NCBI GenBank assembly: GCA_001179505.1
Contig: CDMY01000201.1
Location: forward strand, 97,968-161,967
DNA length: 64,000 bases
Direction of reading: 5' to 3'
Source of the DNA: Vitrella brassicaformis
Lineage: Eukaryota; Sar; Vitrellaceae
In this document: positions 35,102-45,418 of the stretch, piece after piece
Layout: each line of letters opens with the position of its first letter
Position numbering within the stretch: position 1 is the stretch's first letter
Position numbers and translations under genes: made by a program
The notes under the pieces: model-generated
What the model saw: only the letters and a program-made list of their open reading frames with translations
What the model was told of the DNA's origin: nothing
Database searches by the model: none

Positions 35102-35706
35102 AAGAGACACAGGGGGGAGGGGATGTCCTCATTCCTTTGGGTGTGCTAGTTGGTGTTGTGTTGTTTGTGGGTGGATAGCATTTGCTGGCTTCTTGCCCTC
35201 GCTTTGCTGATGACATTTGCTCTTTTGCCGTTTCTCGCGCAAGGCGACTGGCTTATTTGATGGACGAAAGCCTCTGTTCAATGGCCGTGAATGTGATGTA
35301 TGTTGTACAACCAATATTGAAGATTCAGTTCCACTCCAACATTGTTCAAGATCTGCCGGCGTCAAGCCATGCTGTCCCGCATGACTTCGCCCAGTCGACC
35401 AGAGAGGATATCTCGCATGCTGGTCGACTGCGCCTTTTCACGCGTCATACAGGCAGGCAGGCAGGCCAACCAGCCCACAAAATACAACACCTCTGTCGGC
35501 CTTTGCTCATCGTGTGGCCCATCCGTGCCTCGGTAGCTAGCCCATGTCATTCATGTAGCTAGCCCATGTCAGATGTCACCACCTCACCAGACACACGCAG
35601 ATGGGCCATCACAGTCACGAGAAGCCAACAAGACCACACAATATATATGCACACACCCGCCGAGCCCACCTGTCTCTCGCAGTCTGTCTGTGAGCCTACG
35701 TATCTA
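35102..35706. other. Tail-to-tail intergenic region
   Basis: Between the RING and DnaJ genes. It has a short (GGCA)n tract near 35452-35468, AGGC/CAGG repeats and a TAGCTAGCCCATGTCA unit repeated at about 35534 and 35556. No gene is seen. Confidence 0.65.
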
Positions 35707-38521
35707 TTAGCTAGTGCCCACCCGCCCGGCATTGCCTCTGCTGTTGGCTTGTGTGACGACGCCGTAGAGCGCCTGCTGGCACCCCAGGATCTCGATGGCC
35801 GACGGGCGGCTGCTCGACAAATCGCCGCTCTCGTTCAGGAAAAAGGGGACGGCAAACTGGTTCGGCAGACGGCCGTTCACTGACACACACAGCCCCAGAG
35901 AACGAGCAGACTGTGTGGGCGTGTGTGTGTGTGTGTGTGTGACGGCCGACCTTTCTTGTAAGGTGTATTGCCCCTCTTCTGTCGCTGTCTGTCGACGCGG
36001 TTGTCCCACTGGCGACACTCATCCTCATACGCCTCAAGATCCACCACAGGCACCTGTCAGACACATTAATGTGACACACACACATCGATGAGAGGTCAGC
36101 TAGACACACAGTACGCGGCTATGCCATGACGACTGACTGACTGACCTGGTCGTTTGGCAGGAAGAGCAGCACGAGCGGCGGCTGGAAGTCGACTGCATTG
36201 GGGGCGTCCACCATGCTCACATCCGACAACTGCGACTCGCCCATCGCTGCTGCTGCGTCGTCCTGCTCGTCATCGCGTGCCTCGTCCTGCGCTGGATCTT
36301 CCTCCTGCTCGCGGCCCATCCGCAGGCCCTTGCGCACGCCACCGCTCTCCCACCGACCTGCAATCCATCAACGAACCGACAGCAGTGTCTGGTGTGTGGG
36401 AGAGGGGGGGTTGCAAGCTGTGTGTGTGTGCGTGGTCACGTTTGAGGTTGTTGAGTATGTTGGTGTTTTTGAAGAAGACCGCACCCATCGCCGTGTCCTT
36501 GGAGTTCACACCCTCAGGCAACACCTGTTGTCGGCCACACACACACACACACACACGCACACAATGTCCTGTGCCTGTCTTGTCTCCTTCACCCACCCGA
36601 TACGACAACTCACCCCGCTTGGTGCGCCGATGATCTGCATGTATCTGTAGTCGAATTTTGCGGGCAGGTCGGCCCCCGCCAGCCGGGTCACGTCGGTGGG
36701 GTGGTCGAGCATCGAGGGCGGCACGTAGGGGAGGCGAATGTACTCATCCACCGTCTTCTGCAGCTTCAGGAAGCAGTAGGCCGTCACCGCATCTTGCCTT
36801 AGTCAGGGAGGGGGGGGGGAGGGAGCGCCAGACAGAGATGGATGGACGGATGGATGGATGTGTGTGTGTCAGACTTTGCTCACTGGGTGTGCTGGTCTGC
36901 GTTGTCTTCGGTCAGTTCCAGGGGGTCGAGCTGGCAGAGACCCAACGGATCATTCGCAAAGGCTGCAGTGCAGGACAGACAACACAGTGCCATGCCATGC
37001 CACCCACCCCCCTCTCTGCCGTTGCAACCCTCCCTCCCATCCGAGAACTCACTCACTCTGCAGGAAGTATCTGCTGAGGACAATACGCCAGGGCAGCCTT
37101 CGCTCGTGCGACCCTCTTTCTCCCTCCGACGACCCACTGGTGCCCACGCTGCCTCTGCTCTTCCGCACCCCCGAGCAGTAGGCTTCATACCTCTGGCGAA
37201 TCTCCCTCGCCTCGTCCTCATCGTACCCCTCAGCCTCGTCCGCGTAGCCGTACTCGCCGGCCAGCGTGTAGAGGGCCTTCCGCATGGCTGCCAGGTCCTG
37301 TGGTGGGCGGTGCTGGTCGTCGTCGGGTGGGGGCTGGGAGAGGGAGGTGTTAAGCTGGGAGATGAACTTGAGGGCGTCGTCGCCCTGCTCGTCGTATACG
37401 CAGCGGCAGATGGGGTCCTGACAGACAGACAGGTGGAGTCAACGAAGGGGTGAGTGTGGCTTCTTCTGGCGTGTGTGGTGTGCAGGGAGGAGAGGAGATG
37501 AGTCGCACCAGCAGGATCTGGTATGCCGTGGTAAGACGCTGGAAGCTGAGTGCGTCCCCACCCTTGTCGGGGTGACATCTGACGGCCTCGCGACGGTACG
37601 CCTGATGCACCACACACACACACACACAAGAAGACACCTATGCACAGATTGATGGAATGGGCATTCCACCTCTCTCACCGCACGGACGCCACGCACCTTT
37701 TTGATGTCTTCCTGTGTGGCGTGGCGACTGATGCTGAGCTCGTCATAGAGCTCGTAGGTCTTCCAGAATGAATCACTGCCACCAACACCTGCATGAGCGA
37801 AATTAACCAAACATACAGACAGACCAACACAGGCATGGGAATCTGTGTGTGGGTGTCAAGGTGAAGCGACTGACCGTATGCGACCGACACGTCGTTGTCT
37901 TGTGAGTGTGCGGCAGTGCGATCACTGGCCGCACCCCGCCGTCCCTTGCGCTTCAACCGACTCTCAGACACGCGGGGACCGCTCTTGGCTGCACGAGCAA
38001 AGCAACCAACCACCATTCATGATGACACAAACCGTACTGGTGTGTGTCATTCTCTTGCGTGCCTACGTTTAGGGGCAGGTTGTCCATCCAACTCGACGCC
38101 CTCATCGAACACATCGCTCAGCGTCAACTCACTCGCCACCTTGCGCTTGCTGAATCGCATCACACACACATACACACACACACACACGTGTGTCCATCCA
38201 TCCATATGTGTGGAGAGGGAGGGAAGTCAATAGAGAGGCAGCGGCGGCGTATCCGCACCCACCCGATGGCATCCAGCAGGCTGCTGCGCCACTCCATCAG
38301 ACACAAAGAATCGGAGCGGAAAAGGGGCGGTGTGATTCATCCATCGTTCGTGCTGCCGATGTGCCTGTAGTGGTCGATACATACCTGTTGTCCTTCTTCT
38401 TCCCCAGCAGCCAGGCAGGCTTATCAGCAGGACGCTCAGGCCCTCTGCACACACACACACACACACAGCCATCGCCGCCCGGGCCCTGCCCGCTGATGGT
38501 GCCAGCTCACCTTCCGTACAT
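35707..38521 (-). CDS. DnaJ-domain protein with large unassigned C-terminal region
   Basis: Fourteen exons (38521-38511, 38444-38385, 38280-38263, 38149-38067, 37988-37875, 37788-37697, 37601-37509, 37417-37057, 36962-36884, 36797-36614, 36524-36440, 36357-36146, 36053-35951, 35879-35707) give 555 residues. A basic N-terminal region (KRKVASELTLSDVFD; ESRLKRKGRRG) precedes the J domain (about 105-180), with YELYDELSISRHATQEDIKK, HPD at 136-138 and a C-terminal DPICRCVYDEQGDD typical of J domains. The rest (KLQKTVDEYIRLPYVPPSML, KFDYRYMQIIGAPSG) is not recognised. The first coding exon is 11 nt and exon 3 is 18 nt. Nuclear location is suggested by the basic stretches only. Confidence 0.8.
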
Positions 38522-38831
38522 GACGCCGTACGACAGAGCAGATGAATGGTCCTGCGGACGTCCTTCTGATGTCCACTACAAGTCACTGCTACCGAGAGGG
38601 CGGCGATTCGAATCAAGCTATTTCACCGTTTTTTCTCGACAGTGTGGTCAGTATCCCATCTGCGCAGTCCTCCGCGGCGCCCATCTTCCGCCCTTTGCCG
38701 GTAAAGCGTGCGAGCTTAGAGGCTGCAAGGCAGAAGAGCGGGAGATCTTCGCTTCCCTTCGCCAAATGCGGCGTGTGTTGGGTTCCAGATCTGCGTGCAT
38801 AATGACGCGCAATTGACGAAGGCACAGAGGA
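38522..38831. promoter_or_regulatory. Divergent promoter region, DnaJ / UBA4
   Basis: This 310-bp head-to-head spacer has a perfect TGCGAGCTTAG at 38709-38719. A GATTCGAA box followed by T6 at about 38606-38634 was considered as a tRNA remnant and rejected. Confidence 0.5.
38709..38719 (+). promoter_or_regulatory. TGCGAGCTTAG promoter motif
   Basis: An exact copy, 113 bp upstream of the UBA4 start and 188 bp from the DnaJ start. Confidence 0.5.
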
Positions 38832-41157
38832 ATGTCTTCAGCATCGCCTCCTCCCGGAGGAGGCAAGGTCAACTGGGAGCTATGGATCTTGCGGGCAGTC
38901 GGCGTCGGCGTGGCCCTGTACATCGTCCCAAGATGGGTGCACTTCCTGTCCTTCCTCGTCAGCAACTCGCGGCGGCCGTCGAGGGAGGAGCAGCAGCTGG
39001 TGCTGAGGAGCCTCTCCATCCTGGAGGACCACGCTCGCTCCAAGGAGGCATCAATCACACACCAGATCACTCTCGAGGAGCTCGGCGGCATCGATGAGCA
39101 AGACACTGCTGCTGGTGTGGAACCAGTATCAGGGGCAAGGGAGATGCCGATGGCTCCATTCTGGACGAGCGGGTCGAGTGCTCTGAGCAGTGCTGAGGTG
39201 GAGCTGTATGGGCGGCAGCTGATCTTGCCGCAGCTGGGCGTGGCCGGCCAGGTGAGGCTCAAGGAGAGCTCGGTGCTGGTGGTGGGGGCCGGCGGCCTGG
39301 GGTCACCTGTCTGCCTCTATCTCGCTGCCGCTGGCATCGGTGAGGGCCTGAGGGAGAGGGGGGCGCACTGGATGGATGGATGGATGGATGGATGGATGGT
39401 GTGTGCAGGTCGGTTGGGTATCATGGATGGCGACGCAGTGGCGATGACTAATCTGCATCGGCAGGTCATCCACAATGCCGCCCGCTGCGGCACCAACAAG
39501 GCCATATCGGCCAAGCAAACGTGCCAGCACCTCAACAAACAGGTCAGTCAGTCAGTCACATGGGCAGAAAGAAACCCTTCATGAGAAGTGAATCCCTGTA
39601 GATCTGTTATTGCCATGGCCATGCTGGGTCAGATTCGCATCGATGCCCACGACACGCCCCTCACTCCGTCCGTCGCCGAGCGTGTGGTGCCGCAATACGA
39701 CGTCCTGGTCGACTGCACTGACAACCCCGCTGCACGGTGCACACATGCACACACACACACACGCGCGCGAACCAAAGCAACCCTGTTTTCTTCGTCTGGT
39801 GTGTGGTCAGGTACCTTCTGAATGACGCTGCCGTGCTGTTCAACAAGCCGGTTGTGTGCGGCAGCGCGTTACGTTGGGAGGGCCAGCTGTGGGTCTACAA
39901 CTACCGCAGCGGCCCATGCTACCGGTGCCTGCACCCGCAGCCCCCTCACCGGCTGGACCAGAGCGGCCCAGAGGGGCTGTTCAACGCCCTCTCGCCTGGC
40001 GGGGGGGCCTGCGACATGGAGGGCGTCATTGGCACTGCTCCGGGGACCATCGGTGTCATGCAGGTGCGTAGGTCAGACGCGGGATGGATGGATGGATGGC
40101 ATGTGGTGTGTCTGGCGATTGAGTGCTTCCTTGGTGCAGGCGATGGAGGTGCTGAAGGTGTGTGGCGGTCTGGGCGACCACAGCATAGGTGCCAGCAACA
40201 GGATGGTCATGTATGACGGGCTCGACGCCGAGGGTCCATTTCGGTCCATCAGGCTGCGCACCAAACGACCCACGTGTGCAGGTACGTTACCTTGCACAGC
40301 TGGCAGCTGTGTCGCGATTGGGTACATGGCATATAGCGCATTCATTCGTTTATCGCGTGTAAATGGTGTTGTCTTTGTGGCAGTGTGTGGCGACCACCCA
40401 TCAATATCCTCTCTCCAGGTAAGGTACCTGCAAGCCCACACACACAATATGCTGGCACCACACACACACACACACACACAACATGTTATCCTCCTTGTGT
40501 CAATCAGGATTCTCCTGACGACTACATCGACATGTGCCCCGCCGACCTGCTGCCCCCCCTCCCCCCCTCTGCCCACGTCAAGCCCTCACAGCTGGCGTCG
40601 CATCTTCACCGGCACCCGCCCAGTGAGGCCAACCTGTCGGCGCCCCCACGGGTGCCTCCCATTCTGCAAGACGACAACACCTACCAGCAGCAAGTGGGTG
40701 GTGGTGATGGTGGTCTGGGTGCCGTGTCTGTAGTGGATGTGCGGCCGAGCGCCCACTACGCCGTGTCGCACGTCAGGCACTCCCTCAACCTTCCCATTGA
40801 CCAGATACTCAGCCAATCCAAAGAGGTGCCGACACACAAAGCACGCAGCTCATGACTGCCCACCCCTGTGTGTTTCAGGAGCTGCTGGCGAGGTTGCGAG
40901 GGCCGCGGGGAAACAACAGGGGGGCCCCTCCATCGCCGGTGTCGTATGTGGTGGTGTGTCGGCGTGGCAACGACTCGAGATTGGCCGTGTCAAAGCTGAG
41001 AGACCTCTTCCAGGAAGAGGCTGATGACGATCAGGGCGGCGGAGGAGAGGGAGGAGAGGGGAGGGAGGAGAAAGGCTGTACTTTCCTGAACCTGCAAGGC
41101 GGGTTGGAGGCGGTGCGGCGCAACGTGGAGCCGACGGAGGCGATGCCACTCGTGTGA
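38832..41157 (+). CDS. UBA4: UBA4/MOCS3-type adenylyltransferase and sulfurtransferase, membrane-anchored
   Basis: UBA4/MOCS3 activates URM1 (and MOCS2A) by adenylation and then thiocarboxylation, for tRNA 2-thiolation and molybdopterin synthesis. Exons: 38832-39339, 39409-39542, 39633-39736, 39811-40063, 40140-40281, 40384-40418, 40508-40825, 40879-41157 (590 residues). The nucleotide loop is [10 protein letters not shown] (G152-G157). Zinc pairs are C285/C288 and C379/C382, and the predicted E1 cysteine is C316 in ACDMEGVIG. The rhodanese domain ends with active-site C525 in CRRGNDS. Unusually, residues about 16-48 form a hydrophobic stretch ([18 protein letters not shown]) not found in the typical soluble enzyme. 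The URM1 pathway role is supported by family identity; membrane anchoring is inferred. Confidence 0.94.
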
Positions 41158-41542
41158 CTGACAGACAGGAGATAGATGAGGTGGGTGGCTCATTTATGTC
41201 GTTCGTCTCTCTGCACTGCATGTGTGATGAGACAGACGGATGTATGGTGCCATGGAGGCGAGGCGATTAACAAGGGAGCAGAGAGCTGTGATTTTTCTCT
41301 CGTGCTGTATGCTGAAAGGTCGCTGTGTGCATCTCAAATACTATGTATGACGACGCGACGCGACGCTTGTGACGATGATGATGTATGTCAATCAATCAAT
41401 CAATCAATCACACTCAGTCAGTCGCGCGAGACAGTCTTGCAAACAGGTCACGCGCTGACTCTCTCACCCGCAACTAAAAAAACCCGAGCTGGCACCTCAC
41501 GCACACATAAATTCTTCTGTCTTTCGACCACCCTCTCATTTG
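41158..41542. other. Short tail-to-tail intergenic region
   Basis: Between convergent UBA4 and small membrane protein genes. It has GACGC and CAAT repeats; nothing coding. Confidence 0.65.
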
Positions 41543-42186
41543 TTAGTCCTCGTGTGTGGGGTCGGCAGCGGTGCCGTTGTCCGCTGCCCGCGAGCGGGAG
41601 CTGCCCCTCTTCTTCTCCTTCTCCTTGTCCTTGTCCTTGGCAGCGGCAGCAGCAGCACCGCCCGCCTTCTCCTTCTCCTTGTCCTTGCTGTCCTTGTCTT
41701 TCGCCACCTCCTCCTCATAACCTGCGGGCGGCGCCTCTCTGCAGACAGACATAGCAGGCACATGCACACAGGCGCACTAGATGCGATGCGGGAGTGTGAG
41801 TGTTGTGTTGGTCACCTAAGGCTGAGCAGGCAGACGAGGATTGAAAAGAGGAGGATGTGCGTGAGGTTGTAGTCGAACGACCGCTTGAAGGGAAATATCC
41901 TCTGCAACACCTGCAAACACACACACACAAGCACACACACACAGATGGACAGTAGACAAAGATCACCGTAACAATAGACACACCCGTTCAGGTGGGGTGT
42001 CTGCCTGCCTGCCTGCCTGCCCGCCCTCTGCTGACTGACCATGCCAGCCTTGCCGAAGTTCTTTTGCGGGTCGACGATCATGCTGTAGAACTCCCCGAAG
42101 AGGAAGAGCATCAGCGCCGACAGGCTCATGAGGAACACAGCCATCACCAGGCTGTCCAGGAAACGAGACGTCGCCACTATCGCCAT
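41543..42186 (-). CDS. Small two-helix membrane protein with Lys/Asp-rich tail
   Basis: Exons 42186-42040, 41910-41816, 41738-41543 give 145 residues. There are two hydrophobic helices: about 14-33 (VMAVFLMSLSALMLFLFGEF) and about 68-80 (THILLFSILVCLLSL). A short loop with FPFKRSFDYN joins them to a highly charged tail containing KDKDSKDKEKEK and KDKDKEKEKK units separated by poly-Ala. ER or organelle membrane residence is inferred. No family is recognised. It shares a 201-bp divergent promoter with MnmE that contains TGCGAGCTTGA. Confidence 0.58.
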
Positions 42187-42278
42187 CGCTACGGTGAAGA
42201 ATCAACTTTCGATGTGCCTCCGACGGCCTGCTGGACCTCTCCCTTCGTCTTTGCTTCTCTGCGGGGCGATCTGGCATC

Positions 42279-42289
42279 TGCGAGCTTGA
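42279..42289 (+). promoter_or_regulatory. TGCGAGCTTGA promoter motif
   Basis: Nine of 11 positions match. It sits in the middle of the divergent spacer, 93 bp from the small membrane protein and about 100 bp from MnmE. Confidence 0.4.
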
Positions 42290-42387
42290 CCTTTTCCTCC
42301 TGGAGATGACAGGCCTCTTTTTGAGGATGCGTGTGAATGTGGCAAGCGCTCTTCTTGAAGAATGAATGGGAGATCTTGCTTACCACC

Positions 42388-44663
42388 ATGCTCTTCACTT
42401 CAACTACCCTTGTGGCCCTCGTCTGCCTACTGAGTGAAGCTGTGACAGCAGGTGGTGGTCGACGTCACCAAGGCAGCAGCCTCTCATCATTCGTCCATCC
42501 GCTCATTGCGATGAGTCGCAAGCGAAGGCGGCTTTCATCTGATGCTCTCCACAGAGTCCAACAGGGCCATGCATCTTCTTCCCTCGAAGAGTCGTCTATT
42601 GGTCAGGATGCCGCTGATGACACCATCTACGCTCTTTCATCGGGCTCTGGCAAAGCCGGCGTGGCAGTCATCCGCATTAGCGGCCCGCTGTCACCTCTCA
42701 TCCTGCAGCTGCTGACGACCGACCCCTCTACTCGTCCCTGCAGCAGCAGCAGCAGCAATGCAATCCCCTATCACGGTCTGAGACCCCTCCCTCCCCCCCG
42801 ACAGGCCGTCCTTCGCCGCATCTATGATCCTTTGGTGGGCGAGCTGCTCGACCAGGGCCTGGTGATGTGGTTCCCTTCCCCCCACTCCTTCACTGGCGAC
42901 GACACTGTGGAGCTTCATTTGCACGGAAGCCGGGCGGTCATCGAAGGAGTGTTTGAGGCCTTCAGGAGGCTGCAGAACGCTCTGGTGGAGGGATGGGGTG
43001 AGGTTCGGGTGAGGTTTGATGGTCTCCGTCCGGCGGAGCGGGGCGAGTACACAAGGCGGGCTTTCGAGAATGGCAGACTGGACCTGATGGAGGTGAGGTG
43101 GGTGACCTGACACGCAGGCCGGTCGGTGTGTCGTCGGTCCACTGATGCATGCCGTGTGCCATGCCATGCAGGTTGAGGGTCTGGCTGATCTGATAGCTGC
43201 TGACACCTCGTCGCAGCGGCAGCAGGCCATCCGTCAGATGCGGGGCGGCCTCAGTGCGGTTTACGAGAGGTGGCGGCACGAGCTCACCTCGGCGCTGGCA
43301 TGGCTGGAGGCCGCCATTGACTTCGGTGACGACGACGTCCAAAACGATGTCGAGGAACAGAGGACAATGCAGGTACGAAGACAGGTCTACAAGCAGATCA
43401 ACAACACACGACAGCGAGAGCTGCACCTGCACATGGCATGTGTGTCGTGTCGTGCAGCGTGTGCGTGAGAGAGTGGATGCACTTGTTGAGTCGATGGAGA
43501 GGGCCCTCAAAGACAACAGGCGGGGCGAGATCGTCCGCAGCGGTGTCCGAGTGGGCCTCTTCGGCCCCCCCAACGCTGGCAAGTCCTCCCTCCTCAATGC
43601 CCTCGCCCGGCGGCCCGCAGCCATCGTGTCGTCGACACCAGGGACCACTCGTGACCTCATCGAGGTGCCCATCGACCTCTCTGGTGTGCCTGTCATCGTC
43701 ACCGACACGGCTGGCATAAGGGAGGGCGGTCCTGTGAATGACCATGGTGATGGTGACGAGAGGGCGGCTGTCGATCCTGTGGAGGTGGAGGGTATGCGGC
43801 GCAGCTGGAAGGCTCTAAAGGGATGTCAGATCGGCGTGCTGGTGCTGGATCTGTCTGTCAGGGCGTCAGGTGCGCCGGGTGATGACCATCATGGTGGCAG
43901 CGTGAAGTGGCTGATCGAGCCGCTGCGGGACATGCAGATGGATGGCGAGGGGCCGTCCTTTCTGCTGGTGGTGCTGAACAAGGCCGACCTGCAGCAGCCG
44001 ACAGGCGGCCTGCTCGCAAGAGTGACGACTGCCATCAGAGAGACCATGGGCGGCAAGTGGGCGGATGAGCGATGCGAGACGATTGCCGCCAGCTGCCCTG
44101 TTATCGACATCGGTGCCAACCTGGGTGATGTGCATATGGGTCAACTAGACGGCATCGATGGTGTGGAGAGGGCTCTGGGCGAGGTGGTGCAGAAGGCCGT
44201 GTACGGCGATCCAGGCAGGGCGGGTGGCGGTGGGTTGGGTGATGTGGATGTCATCATCACTCGTGAGAGGCACCGGGTGCACCTGCAGAGCTGTGTGGAG
44301 GCACTCAGGCGATTCAAAGGTGTGGAGTGGACACACGGGGGGGGTGGGTGGGTAAGAGTATCCGAGCAGCCATCCGTCTCTTGGCGCCGTTGTTCTCCTT
44401 CCGCTGTGTGTCAGATGACCCCAGCATGCCTCTCGACCTGGCGTGCGAAGAGCTGCGGTACGGAGGCAGTCCGACCCCTTACTTACAGAGACATCTGACA
44501 CTCGCGCCACTCTGTTCTGATATCCCTCCGTTTCTCTGTCTGTGTGTGTGTTCTGTATGTGTCTGTCAGTGTTGCTGTCCGGTCGCTGGGGCGTGTGGTG
44601 GGTGCGGTGGATGTGGAGGAGATATTAGACGTCATATTCAGAGACTTCTGCATTGGCAAATGA
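42388..44663 (+). CDS. mnmE: tRNA modification GTPase MnmE, probably organelle-targeted
   Basis: MnmE with MnmG modifies the wobble uridine of bacterial and organellar tRNAs. Exons 42388-43092, 43172-43372, 43458-44319, 44415-44457, 44570-44663 give 634 residues. The N-terminal domain starts at about 70 ([20 protein letters not shown]). The G domain has G1 GPPNAGKS (338-345), then PGTTRD, DTAG and NKAD. The C-terminus is the invariant FCIGK with catalytic Cys631. The first ~20 residues after the 42388 ATG ([20 protein letters not shown]) look like a signal peptide followed by a Ser/Arg-rich stretch, as in complex-plastid bipartite leaders; an upstream Met at 42337 is less likely. It sits near UBA4, the other wobble-uridine enzyme here. 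Confidence 0.95.
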
Positions 44664-45418
44664 ACGATAAGACAGACGGCATGTGATGTGAGATGGCCGA
44701 CTGTCATGCATCTCGATCGATGGGACAGAGAGAGGTGTGCAATGCACGTACGTCGACTTTCACTCACCACGCGGACAGTCACTCTGTCATACACACACTC
44801 TGCCATGGAGGCACACACATACAGCTAGCCGGACTGATAGATACATAGTGACTGACACATGCAGTAGATCGACGTAGATATGAAGAGATGGAGGGCTACA
44901 CACAGACGAGACGAGACGAGACGCACGAACAGACCACGTAACAGACCCACCCACCTGGGCCGGCCCGGTGACCCATTTGTCCCCACACCCATCAGAAAGA
45001 GGCTAGGCATGGAAGGAAACTCAGCCATCGATCAGCAGCTGGTCTACACCGGACGTGTGTCAGGACATGCGCTCGGCAGCTGAAGAGTTGCGGCAGCAGA
45101 TGAATGCGGTCAGGAAGGAAGTGATGCATGAGGGAATGGGCTGGACCGAAGGCATGTGGTCAGTAGGATTGATCAAGTCAGATGGTGTCTTTGTCAAGAG
45201 AGACAGAGAGAGATGAGTGCCACAGACAGGGGCTGTACAGTCACTCAATCGTCATTGATGTATGCTGATACCTCCTGTCTCTCGATGTTAGCTACGTTGG
45301 CTCTTTTGTTGGCCAGGGTGGACCCATCGTTGCAATGGCAACAATGGGTCCACCCTCACCAGCAATGACACCGCCGCAGCTAACACCGAGGAGGTACAAA
45401 CACGTCAGCATCATGCGG
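44664..45418. other. Tail-to-tail intergenic region with hairpin and orphan frames
   Basis: There are GACGA repeats near 44910. Two plus-strand open segments, 45067-45216 (RSAAEELRQQMNAVRKEVMH) and 45293-45460 (IVAMATMGPPSPAMTPPQL), look protein-like, but I cannot join them with consistent phase. They may be remnants of a gene. A strong hairpin is annotated separately. Confidence 0.4.
45315..45356. repeat. 19-bp stem inverted repeat (hairpin)
   Basis: Arms 45315-45333 and 45338-45356 are inverted repeats matching at 18 of 19 positions, separated by a 4-base loop (AATG). The arms contain GGTGGACCCAT and ATGGGTCCACC. It lies between the convergent MnmE and uL22 genes. It could be an RNA hairpin in a 3' UTR, a terminator-like element or a miRNA-like structure. 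Confidence 0.7.

Noticed and set aside
34294-35178. Single uninterrupted 294-residue frame
   Set aside because: Its C-terminal half is translated intron. The spliced model restores a RING finger with correct phases.
38601-38634. GATTCGAATC box followed by T6, resembling a tRNA T-arm and Pol III terminator
   Set aside because: Flanking bases do not form a T-stem, and no acceptor stem, D-arm or anticodon arm could be built around it.
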